64,000 nucleotides of DNA from SVKR01 sp963649145 (GTDB taxonomy: Bacteria > Bacillota > Clostridia > Oscillospirales > Oscillospiraceae). This document shows positions 17,733 to 24,782 of the stretch, one piece after another. The translations under genes were made by a program, and so were the position numbers. The DNA is taken from assembly GCA_963649145.1 (NCBI GenBank), contig CAVJGI010000001.1, forward strand, positions 13,158 to 77,157. Direction: 5' to 3'. Under the pieces are notes generated by a model. The model made no database searches and was not told the DNA's origin. It was given only the letters and a program-made list of their open reading frames with translations. Each line of letters opens with the position of its first letter. The first letter of the stretch is position 1.

Positions 17733-18461
17733 ATGGCGGAAATTCTGAAAAAGATACAAAAGCGAAGCCGCGGATTCTGCTCGGCGGTGGTGGTCGCGGC
17801 GGGGAGCTCTGCGCGGATGGGGGAGGACAAGCTGCTGCTGCCGCTCGGCGGCGTGCCCGTTCTGGCGCGGACGCTCTGCGCACTCGACCGCTGCGAGTGC
17901 ATCGACGAGATCGTGCTCGTCGCGCGGGCGGAGACGGCGGAGACCTTTGCCGCCTTCCGCAGCCGCTACGCGGTGCATAAGCTCACGAAGATCGTCCTCG
18001 GCGGCGCCACGCGCACGGAGTCGGCGCTCGCCGGCGTCAGCGAGTGCGCGAAAAACGCGGCGCTCATCTGCATCCATGACGGCGCGCGCTGCTTCGTGAC
18101 GCCGGAAATAGTCGAGGACGCGGTCCACACCGCGGCGCTCCACTTCGCCGCTGCGCCCGCCGTTCCGCTGCACGACACCGTGAAGCGCGCCGAAAACGGC
18201 GTCGTGACCGAAACGCCCCCGCGCGAGGAGCTTTTCGCGGTGCAGACGCCGCAGGTCTTCCGCGCGGACCTCATCAAGGCGGCGCTGACCCGCGCCGTGG
18301 AGCAAGGGCTCAGCTTTACGGATGACTGCGCCGCGGCGGAGGCGCTCGGCGTGCCGGTCCATTTGAGCCGCGGCAGCGAGGAGAACATCAAGCTGACGAC
18401 GCCGACGGACCTCGCGGTCGCGGCGGCGATCTTAAAGCGGCGCGGGGAGGGGAGCGTATGA
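17733..18461 (+). CDS. ispD: 2-C-methyl-D-erythritol 4-phosphate cytidylyltransferase
   Basis: IspD makes CDP-methylerythritol in the MEP pathway. The 242-residue protein has the nucleotide-binding VVVAAGSSARMGEDK, then HDGARCFV, HDTVK, TPQVF and FTDDCAAAE, as in the family. The N-terminus carries about 17 extra basic residues before the core. The ATG at 17733 has AAAAGGAG at 17717-17724; the upstream open frame from 17655 crosses the promoter and is not used. The stop overlaps the ispF start (ATGA). Confidence 0.96.
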   Translation: MAEILKKIQKRSRGFCSAVVVAAGSSARMGEDKLLLPLGGVPVLARTLCALDRCECIDEIVLVARAETAETFAAFRSRYAVHKLTKIVLGGATRTESALAGVSECAKNAALICIHDGARCFVTPEIVEDAVHTAALHFAAAPAVPLHDTVKRAENGVVTETPPREELFAVQTPQVFRADLIKAALTRAVEQGLSFTDDCAAAEALGVPVHLSRGSEENIKLTTPTDLAVAAAILKRRGEGSV

Positions 18462-18937
18462 GCGACATCCGCATCGGCCACGGCTACGACGTCCACCGTC
18501 TCGTGGAGGGGCGGCGGCTCATTCTGGGCGGCGAGGAGCTCGCCTTTGAAAAGGGGCTGCTCGGACACTCGGACGCGGACGTTCTGACCCACGCGGTCAT
18601 GGATGCCCTGCTCGGCGCGGCGGCGCTCGGCGATATCGGCAAGCTTTTCCCGGACACGGATCCGCAGTACGCCGGGGCGGACAGTCTCGGACTGCTCCGA
18701 TCCGTCGCCGCGCTCCTTGCCGAAAACGGCTTCGCCGTCTCCAACATCGACGCGACCGTTCTGGCGCAGGCACCGCGCCTTGCGCCCCGCATCCCCGCGA
18801 TGCGCCAACATCTCGCCGACGCGCTCGGACTGGATGTCAGCCGCGTGAGCGTCAAGGCGACGACGGAGGAGCACCTCGGCTTCACCGGCGCGGGCGAGGG
18901 CATCGCCGCCCACGCCGTCTGCCTTCTGACGAAGTAA
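18458..18937 (+). CDS. ispF: 2-C-methyl-D-erythritol 2,4-cyclodiphosphate synthase
   Basis: IspF cyclises CDP-methylerythritol phosphate to MEcPP. The 159-residue trimer-forming protein shows RIGHGYDVH with its zinc-binding residues, GHSDADVLTHAVMDALLGA, FPDTDP and KATTEEHLGF. It overlaps ispD by four bases, so the two are translationally coupled. With IspH nearby, three of the seven MEP pathway activities lie within 4 kb. Confidence 0.97.
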   Translation: MSDIRIGHGYDVHRLVEGRRLILGGEELAFEKGLLGHSDADVLTHAVMDALLGAAALGDIGKLFPDTDPQYAGADSLGLLRSVAALLAENGFAVSNIDATVLAQAPRLAPRIPAMRQHLADALGLDVSRVSVKATTEEHLGFTGAGEGIAAHAVCLLTK

Positions 18938-18952
18938 CAGTTTCGCCCGCTG

Positions 18953-19093
18953 CGGCATAAGATAACGCAGGACCATCCCGGCGGCACTCCCGATATCCGC
19001 GCTCTGCTTAAAAAAGCGCGGGGGAGTGCCGTCCTTTTTCATATTTGCGGAAGGGAATTGATGACCGCTTATGCAGTATCTTATCTTATGCCG
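18953..19093. repeat. 13-base inverted repeat flanking the terminator before the Se/S-carrier gene
   Basis: CGGCATAAGATAA at 18953-18965 and its exact reverse complement at 19081-19093, the latter inside codons 4-8 of the next gene. The left arm is itself within a small hairpin (CTGCG at 18950-18954 with CGCAG at 18966-18970). The arms enclose the terminator at 18982-19038. Confidence 0.7.
18982..19038 (+). terminator. Nested terminator hairpin after ispF
   Basis: The outer stem GGCACTCCC/GGGAGTGCC encloses the inner stem CCGCGCT/AGCGCGG, then TTTTT at 19034-19038. Only 32 bases separate it from the next start codon and no promoter is visible there. Confidence 0.8.
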
Positions 19094-19322
19094 ATCCGTC
19101 ACCTATGCTCAGAAGGCTGTCCGCCTGCTGCAAAGCAGCGGGATCTTTGCCTCCGTCACCAAAGCGCCCCAGAGCGCGAACCCCGGCGGCTGCACTTACG
19201 GCGCGAAGGTCGGCGCGCGCAATTTGGACCGCGCCGTGGAGCTCCTGCGCGGTGCGGGGCTTTACCGCGGCAAGGTTTTTTCCGTCTCGCCGCAGGGCGA
19301 ATTTGAGGAGGTGGAGCCGTGA
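19071..19322 (+). CDS. DUF3343 family, putative selenium/sulfur carrier-like protein
   Basis: The 83 residues match the small DUF3343 (putative Se/S carrier-like) family: an N-terminal YLILCRSVTYAQKAVRLL segment with a cysteine at residue 7, a second cysteine in NPGGCTYGA, then LDRAVELLRGAG. It is thought to carry persulfide or selenide equivalents, but this is not proven. The stop overlaps the GTG start of a cysteine desulfurase-type gene (GTGA), which supports a shared role in sulfur or selenium handling. Confidence 0.88.
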   Translation: MQYLILCRSVTYAQKAVRLLQSSGIFASVTKAPQSANPGGCTYGAKVGARNLDRAVELLRGAGLYRGKVFSVSPQGEFEEVEP

Positions 19323-20440
19323 TCTATCTGGACTCCGCCGCGACGAGTCTGGAAAAGCCCGCCGCGGTCTCTGCCGCGGTCATGGAGGCAATGCGCACGA
19401 TGGCGAGTCCCGGCAGGGGCGCCCACGAGCCCGCCATGCGCGCCGCGGAGTGCTGCTACGCCTGCCGCGAAAAGCTCGCACGGCTTTTCCACGCGCCGAA
19501 GGTCGAAAACGTCGTGTTCACCTTCAACGCCACGCATGCGCTGAATCTCGCGATCGGCTCGCTCGTCGGCGCGGGCAGCCGTGTCGTCATCTCCGGCTAT
19601 GAGCATAACTCCGTCATACGCCCGCTCCGCGCGCTGGGCGCGGACGTGCGCACGATCGAGACCCCGCTTTTCGACTCCGGCGCGCTGATAGAGCGCGCGG
19701 CGCAAGAGCTTCCCGGCGCGGACGCCGCGGTGTTCACCTGCGTTTCCAACGTCTTCGGCTATGTCCTGCCCATCCGGGAGCTGGCGGCGCTCTGCGCCGA
19801 GAACGGCGTGCCGCTCGTGCTCGACGCGGCGCAGGCGGCGGGGAGCCAGACGCTCGATTTCGAGGCGCTCGGCGCGGAGTTTCTCGCCATGCCGGGCCAC
19901 AAGGGACTGCTCGGTCCGCAGGGCACCGGCGTGCTCGTATGTAAAAATGATGCAAAACCGGTGTTATATGGCGGCAGCGGGTCGAACAGTATGGAGCAGA
20001 CCATGCCCGATTTCCTCCCCGACCGCCTCGAAGCCGGGACCCACAACGTCTGCGGCGTCGCCGGGCTCTCCGCCGGCGTGGACTATGTTCTCGCCCGCGG
20101 CGCGGAGGAGATCGGCTGCCATGAACGGGAGCTTCTGGAGCGCTTCTGCGCCGCGCTCGCGGACGCACCGGGACTGCGCCTTTTCTACAGCCCCGACCCG
20201 GCGGCGCAGCGGAGCGTCGTCTCGCTCCTGCCGCGGCGTATGGGCTGCGAGGCGTTCGGCGAGGCGCTCTCGCGCGGCGGCGTCGCCGTCCGCACCGGGC
20301 TCCACTGCGCGCCGTCGGCGCACAAAACGGCGGGGACGGCGGCGACCGGAACGGTGCGTTTCAGCTTTTCGCCCTTCAATACGCCCCAGCAGATCGACGC
20401 TGCCGCCGCGCTCTGCAAAAAAATTCTCGATTTCGCGTAA
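19319..20440 (+). CDS. Aminotransferase class V, cysteine desulfurase family
   Basis: This PLP enzyme of the TIGR01977-like cysteine desulfurase group mobilises sulfur, and possibly selenium, from cysteine or selenocysteine. The 373 residues start MIYLDSAATSLEKP. The PLP lysine lies in PGHKGLLGPQG. The active-site cysteine is in RTGLHCAP near the C-terminus. GTG 19319 is the start, overlapping the carrier gene. The pair is a probable two-gene unit; no selD or selA is in the window. Confidence 0.92.
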   Translation: MIYLDSAATSLEKPAAVSAAVMEAMRTMASPGRGAHEPAMRAAECCYACREKLARLFHAPKVENVVFTFNATHALNLAIGSLVGAGSRVVISGYEHNSVIRPLRALGADVRTIETPLFDSGALIERAAQELPGADAAVFTCVSNVFGYVLPIRELAALCAENGVPLVLDAAQAAGSQTLDFEALGAEFLAMPGHKGLLGPQGTGVLVCKNDAKPVLYGGSGSNSMEQTMPDFLPDRLEAGTHNVCGVAGLSAGVDYVLARGAEEIGCHERELLERFCAALADAPGLRLFYSPDPAAQRSVVSLLPRRMGCEAFGEALSRGGVAVRTGLHCAPSAHKTAGTAATGTVRFSFSPFNTPQQIDAAAALCKKILDFA

Positions 20441-20457
20441 AATTCGGCAAACTTTCA

Positions 20458-20486
20458 TTGCCTTAAACGGAATTTTGCTATATAAT
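20458..20486 (+). promoter_or_regulatory. Promoter of the cdaA-cdaR operon
   Basis: TTGCCT (20458-20463), a 17-base spacer and TATAAT (20481-20486), 71 bases before the cdaA start. Confidence 0.82.
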
Positions 20487-20557
20487 AAAGTGTCAGTTTC
20501 CGCGCATTTGATATTTTGCCGGGTCCACCGGATTTCTATACAAAAAGAGGAAGCATT

Positions 20558-21418
20558 ATGAACAGTTTGGGCGAGACCTTGTCTATGGCCGTCAATTACA
20601 TCAAGACCTTTGGCATCACGGATATCCTCGATATCCTGATCGTTGCGGTGATCCTCTATCAGCTCTTTATGCTCGTCAGCCGGACGAATTCCGCCCGGAT
20701 CGCGCGCGGCATTGCGGTGCTGCTCGTGGTGCTCTGGCTCTCCGGCGTGCTGCACCTGAACATGATCAACTATCTGCTGCGCAAGGCGGTGGAGATCGGG
20801 CTCATCGCGCTCGTTGTGCTCTTCCAGCCGGAGCTGCGCCGCCTTCTGGAAAAAATGGGCAGCAGCCGCCGGCTCAAGGGCTTTTTCGGCGGCGAGCTTC
20901 AGACGCTCAATATGGACGGCGTCATCACCCAGACAGTGCTCGCCTGCGCGGATATGTCCCGCTCCCGCACCGGCGCGCTCATCGTCTTCGAGCGCGACAA
21001 CCAGCTCACGGAGCCCATCAGCACCGGTACGCTGGTGGACGCCTCCGTCACGGCGGAGCTGCTGAAGAACATCTTCTTCGTCAAAGCCCCGCTCCATGAC
21101 GGCGCGGTCATCATCCGCGACGGGCGCATCGCCGCCGCCGGCTGCATGCTGCCGATGAGCGGGAACTTAAATCTCAGCAAGGAGCTCGGCATGCGCCACC
21201 GCGCCGGTATCGGCATGAGCGAGCGCAGCGATGCCGTCGTCGTCATCGTCTCGGAGGAGACGGGCGCGATAAGCGCCGCCGTGGACGGCATGCTCAAGCG
21301 CCACCTCTCCACGGAAACGCTCGAAACGCTCCTGCGCCGCGAGCTGCTCCCGGAGGAGGACGGCACAGGAAAGAAAAAGAGCTTCTGGGAAATGATCGGG
21401 GTGAAGAAAAATGGATAA
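20558..21418 (+). CDS. cdaA: Diadenylate cyclase CdaA
   Basis: CdaA makes the second messenger c-di-AMP from two ATP at the membrane. The 286-residue protein has three N-terminal membrane segments (about 22-40, 50-66, 78-92), then the DisA_N catalytic domain with D181-G-A and R213-H-R. ATG 20558 follows AGAGGAAG; the longer open frame from 20516 begins near the promoter region and is not needed. The gene overlaps cdaR by eight bases. c-di-AMP usually controls potassium and osmolyte balance and wall integrity. Confidence 0.96.
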   Translation: MNSLGETLSMAVNYIKTFGITDILDILIVAVILYQLFMLVSRTNSARIARGIAVLLVVLWLSGVLHLNMINYLLRKAVEIGLIALVVLFQPELRRLLEKMGSSRRLKGFFGGELQTLNMDGVITQTVLACADMSRSRTGALIVFERDNQLTEPISTGTLVDASVTAELLKNIFFVKAPLHDGAVIIRDGRIAAAGCMLPMSGNLNLSKELGMRHRAGIGMSERSDAVVVIVSEETGAISAAVDGMLKRHLSTETLETLLRRELLPEEDGTGKKKSFWEMIGVKKNG

Positions 21419-22709
21419 AAAGATCACCTTCAAAAAGCCGAACGCCAAAAATATCCTCTTTAAGCCGAACACCAAAAATATCCTCTTTGCGATCGTCGCG
21501 CTGTTCTGCTCGCTGCTCATCTGGGTCTTCGTCACGGATAGTCAGGGCGAGGACATCACCCAGACCTTCTCCGGCGTCCGCGTCGTGTTCGAGGGCGAGA
21601 CCACCATGCGCGAGTCGCGCGGGCTCATCGTCTCGGAGACGAGCAGCAACACCGTAAAGCTCACCGTCACGGGCAGCCGCCGCACCGTGTTCAACCTCAA
21701 GGCGGAGGACCTCACCGTCGCGGTGGACCTCAGCGGCATTTCCCGCACCGGCAACTACTCGCTGACGCCGAAGATCAACTTCCCCTCCAAGACGGACACC
21801 AGCGCCATCACGAGCTGGGCGACCGATCCGGACAGCATCAGCTTTTATGTGGACAAGCTCAGCCGCAAGACCGTCCCCGTCGAGGGCGAGTTCAACGGCC
21901 GCGCGGCGGACGGCTTCAGCGCTGAGCCGCTGGAGTTCTCGCCGAGCACCGTCGTGCTCTACGGACCGGAAAAGGTCCTCGCCATGGTCGACCACGCCTT
22001 CGTGGAGGTCAACCGCGAGGATGTGGACAAGACCCTCAGCTTCGACAGCACCTTCGTCCTCATTGACGGCGACGGCAATGAGTTCACGAGCGACGAGATC
22101 ACGACCGATGTGGACACCGTGGCGGTCACGCTGCCGATCCTCGCCGTGAAGGAGGTCAACCTCATCGTGGACCTCGTCCCCGGCGGCGGCGCGACGGAGA
22201 ACAACGTCAAATGGAAGCTCGAACCGGACAGCATTACCCTCACGGGCGACAGCGAGACCCTCGCCGGGGTGAACAACATCTCCCTTGCGAAGATCGACCT
22301 CTCCACCGTCGACGAGGCGCTGACCGAAACCTACAAGATCGTCATCCCGAACGACACGGAGAGCACGAGCGGCGTCCGCGAGGCGACGCTCACGCTGGAG
22401 ATCGGCGGGCTTTATAAGGAGAGCGTCAGTATCGAGCAGAGCAACATCTCCTGCGTCAACGTCAGCGAGGGCTACACGGCGGAGATCATGAGCGACTCGC
22501 TCGACGGCGTCATCCTCCGCGGCCCGGAGGCGGATGTCAAGGCGATCTCCGAGGTCAACGTCCGCGCGGTCGCGGACCTGAAGGACTACGGCACCGCGAC
22601 GGGCATTGTCTCCGTCCCGGTCAAGATCACGGTGGACGGCAGCACAACGGTCGGCGCCGTGGGCGAATACAGAATTTACGTCAATATTATCAAGGGAACG
22701 GGTGATTAA
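21411..22709 (+). CDS. cdaR: CdaA regulatory protein CdaR (YbbR domain protein)
   Basis: CdaR is a membrane-anchored extracytoplasmic protein with YbbR domains that binds and modulates CdaA. It has 432 residues: a short cytoplasmic N-terminus, one membrane segment (about 26-43), then about four YbbR repeats of 80-90 residues. The N-terminal tail contains a tandem duplication (KPNAKNILF then KPNTKNILF). The cdaA-cdaR overlap is typical. glmM, the third member in many Firmicutes, is not here. Confidence 0.93.
   Translation: MDKKITFKKPNAKNILFKPNTKNILFAIVALFCSLLIWVFVTDSQGEDITQTFSGVRVVFEGETTMRESRGLIVSETSSNTVKLTVTGSRRTVFNLKAEDLTVAVDLSGISRTGNYSLTPKINFPSKTDTSAITSWATDPDSISFYVDKLSRKTVPVEGEFNGRAADGFSAEPLEFSPSTVVLYGPEKVLAMVDHAFVEVNREDVDKTLSFDSTFVLIDGDGNEFTSDEITTDVDTVAVTLPILAVKEVNLIVDLVPGGGATENNVKWKLEPDSITLTGDSETLAGVNNISLAKIDLSTVDEALTETYKIVIPNDTESTSGVREATLTLEIGGLYKESVSIEQSNISCVNVSEGYTAEIMSDSLDGVILRGPEADVKAISEVNVRAVADLKDYGTATGIVSVPVKITVDGSTTVGAVGEYRIYVNIIKGTGD
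21435..21488 (+). repeat. 27-base tandem duplication in cdaR
   Basis: Two adjacent 27-base units (21435-21461 and 21462-21488) differ at one base (G/A, Ala versus Thr). Each encodes nine residues, KPN[A/T]KNILF, just before the membrane segment. Confidence 0.9.
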
Positions 22710-22715
22710 GAAGCT

Positions 22716-23594
22716 ATGATCAAAAGCATGACGGGCTACGGCAGCGCCAAGGGCGCCTGCGGCGGCCTTGAGATCAGCATCGAGCTCAAAAGCGTCAATA
22801 ACCGCTACTTGGACTGCTCCGTGCGCCTGCCGCGGAACCTTCTGTTCGCGGAGGAGACGGTGAAGTCCTGCGTCGGGCGGCACATTTCCAGAGGAAAGGT
22901 GGACGTGTTCGTCAACGTCGCCAGCACCGGCACGGAGGAGACGGTCGTCCGCGTCAACGAGTCGCTTGCCGCGGGCTACTGCAAGGCGGTCCGCTCCGTG
23001 GCGGAGCGCTTCGGCATGGACGGGGAGCTGAACGCCCTCGCGTTCTGCCGCTTTCCGGACGTGCTGACTGTTGAAAAAGCAGATCTGGACGCCGAAGCCA
23101 TGACCGCCGCGATCGCGGAGATCACGGACGCCGCGCTTACGGAGTTCGACAAAATGCGATGCCGCGAGGGGGAAAAGCTCCGCGAGGACATCGCCGGCAG
23201 GCTCTGCACCGTGGAGTCTTACGTCTCCGCCGTCGAGCGCCGCTCGCCCCAGACGGTGGCGGAATACCGCGAAAAGCTCTGGCGCAAGATGTGCGAGGTG
23301 CTGGAGAGCAGCACGGTGGACGAGCAGCGCATCCTGCTCGAAGCCGGTATTTTTGCCGATAAGGTCGCCGTTGACGAGGAGACCGTCCGCCTCCGCAGCC
23401 ACGTTGCCCAGATGCGCGAGATGCTGGAGACCGGCTCTCCCATCGGGCGCAAGATGGACTTTCTCGTGCAGGAATTCAACCGCGAGAGCAACACCATCGG
23501 CTCAAAGTGCAGCGACAGCGAGATCACGAAGGTGGTCATCGAGCTCAAAAGCGAGATCGAAAAGATCCGCGAGCAGATCCAGAACATTGAATGA
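22716..23594 (+). CDS. YicC family endoribonuclease
   Basis: YicC proteins are RNA-cleaving or RNA-binding enzymes, originally seen as stress-induced proteins of unknown function. The 292 residues begin MIKSMTGYGSAKG and hold ELKSVNNRYLD. The C-terminal DUF1732 region reads GSPIGRKMDFLVQEFNRESNTIGSK, the family signature. It starts six bases after cdaR and is followed by remA and gmk, the standard yicC-remA-gmk-rpoZ order of Firmicutes. Confidence 0.95.
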   Translation: MIKSMTGYGSAKGACGGLEISIELKSVNNRYLDCSVRLPRNLLFAEETVKSCVGRHISRGKVDVFVNVASTGTEETVVRVNESLAAGYCKAVRSVAERFGMDGELNALAFCRFPDVLTVEKADLDAEAMTAAIAEITDAALTEFDKMRCREGEKLREDIAGRLCTVESYVSAVERRSPQTVAEYREKLWRKMCEVLESSTVDEQRILLEAGIFADKVAVDEETVRLRSHVAQMREMLETGSPIGRKMDFLVQEFNRESNTIGSKCSDSEITKVVIELKSEIEKIREQIQNIE

Positions 23595-23612
23595 GAGGGG
23601 AGCGGGAGAGAG

Positions 23613-23861
23613 ATGAAGCTCGTCAATATCGGATTCGGCAATCTCGCCGCCGCGTCCCGCATTTTGTCCATCGTGAGCCCGGAGAGCGCGCCCATCAAGC
23701 GTATCATTCAGGAAAGCCGCGACAAGGGCGTCCTCGTGGACGCCACCTTCGGACGCCGCACCCGCGCCGTCATCATTATGGACAGCGGCCACGTGATCCT
23801 CTCCGCGATTTTGCCGGAGACCATCGCCGGAAGAGCCGCGGGAGGTGACGCGGATGAGTGA
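23613..23861 (+). CDS. remA: Extracellular matrix regulator RemA family (DUF370)
   Basis: RemA is a small DNA-binding protein that in Bacillus activates biofilm matrix and osmoprotection genes. The 82 residues match the family from MKLVNIGFGN through IKRIIQESRDKG to DATFGRRTRAVIIMDSGHVILS. Strong purine-rich ribosome site (GGGGAGCGGGAGAGAG) before the ATG. The end overlaps gmk by eight bases. Confidence 0.94.
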   Translation: MKLVNIGFGNLAAASRILSIVSPESAPIKRIIQESRDKGVLVDATFGRRTRAVIIMDSGHVILSAILPETIAGRAAGGDADE

Positions 23862-24444
23862 AAAAACCCAGCGCGGCGCGCTCATCATTGTCTCCGCGCC
23901 CTCCGGCTGCGGCAAGAGCACGCTGCTCCACCGCCTGATGGAAAAGCGCGAAAAGCTCCGCTTCTCCGTCTCCGCAACGACCCGCCCCCCGCGCGAGGGC
24001 GAGGTGGACGGGAAGGATTATTTCTTCGTGGACCATCCCACCTTCGAGCGCATGATCGCGGAGGACGCGTTTCTGGAGCACGCCGAGTATGTCGGCAATC
24101 ACTACGGAACGCCCCGCGCCGCCGTCGAGAAGCTGCTGGACGCCGGGTATGACGTCTATCTCGATATCGACGTGCAGGGCGCGATGCAGATCAAGCGCAT
24201 CCGCCCGGAGACCCTCACCATTTTCGTCACGCCGCCGAGCCTGCCGGAGCTGGAAAACCGCCTGCGCAGCCGCGGAACGGACAGTGACGAGGTCATCCGC
24301 TCCCGCCTCGAAGCGGCGGAGCGCGAGCTAATCCTGAAGGATCATTACGATTACGTGGTAGTAAACGACGAGGTCGACCGCGCCGCGGGCGAGATCTCCG
24401 ACCTCATCGACAGCTATAAAGCAAGACTCAGCCAGAAAGACTGA
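23854..24444 (+). CDS. gmk: Guanylate kinase
   Basis: Gmk converts GMP to GDP and is essential for GTP supply. The 196-residue protein has the P-loop APSGCGKS (15-22), then SVSATTRPPREGEVDGKDYFF and DIDVQGAMQIK, all diagnostic. ATG 23854 is preferred because GGGAGGTG lies seven bases upstream; a GTG at 23845 inside that site is also in frame. It precedes rpoZ, as in most Firmicutes. Confidence 0.97.
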   Translation: MSEKTQRGALIIVSAPSGCGKSTLLHRLMEKREKLRFSVSATTRPPREGEVDGKDYFFVDHPTFERMIAEDAFLEHAEYVGNHYGTPRAAVEKLLDAGYDVYLDIDVQGAMQIKRIRPETLTIFVTPPSLPELENRLRSRGTDSDEVIRSRLEAAERELILKDHYDYVVVNDEVDRAAGEISDLIDSYKARLSQKD

Positions 24445-24471
24445 AAAAATTTTTAAGAGGTGCTATTCAAA

Positions 24472-24723
24472 ATGATGCTCTATCCCCCCGTAGCCGATCT
24501 CGTCGACAAGGTCGGCAGCAGATACCAGCTTGTGAACGTCGTCGCCCAGCGCGCGAGAAAGATCTCCGCGGAGTATGAGGAAGCGGGCGAGCCGCTGGAC
24601 GAGAAGGCGGTTTCCATCGCCATCAACGAGGTCTACACCGGAAAGCTCACCATCAACCGCGACGCCAAGCCCGCCGCCGAGGAGGAGACTCCCGCCGAGC
24701 CGGAGCAGTCGGCGGAGGAATAA
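24472..24723 (+). CDS. rpoZ: DNA-directed RNA polymerase subunit omega
   Basis: Omega helps fold and hold the beta-prime subunit of RNA polymerase. The 83 residues contain VGSRYQLVNVVAQRARKI, the conserved core, and a glutamate-rich tail. ATG codons at 24472 and 24475 both fit AAGAGG at 24455-24460; a GTG at 24460 overlaps that site. Position after gmk and before priA supports the call. Confidence 0.93.
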   Translation: MMLYPPVADLVDKVGSRYQLVNVVAQRARKISAEYEEAGEPLDEKAVSIAINEVYTGKLTINRDAKPAAEEETPAEPEQSAEE

Positions 24724-24782
24724 AAACCCGGCTTTTAAGAGCCGACACCCGCTTTTGAGAAAGGAGGTCCGCGGCAGAAGTT

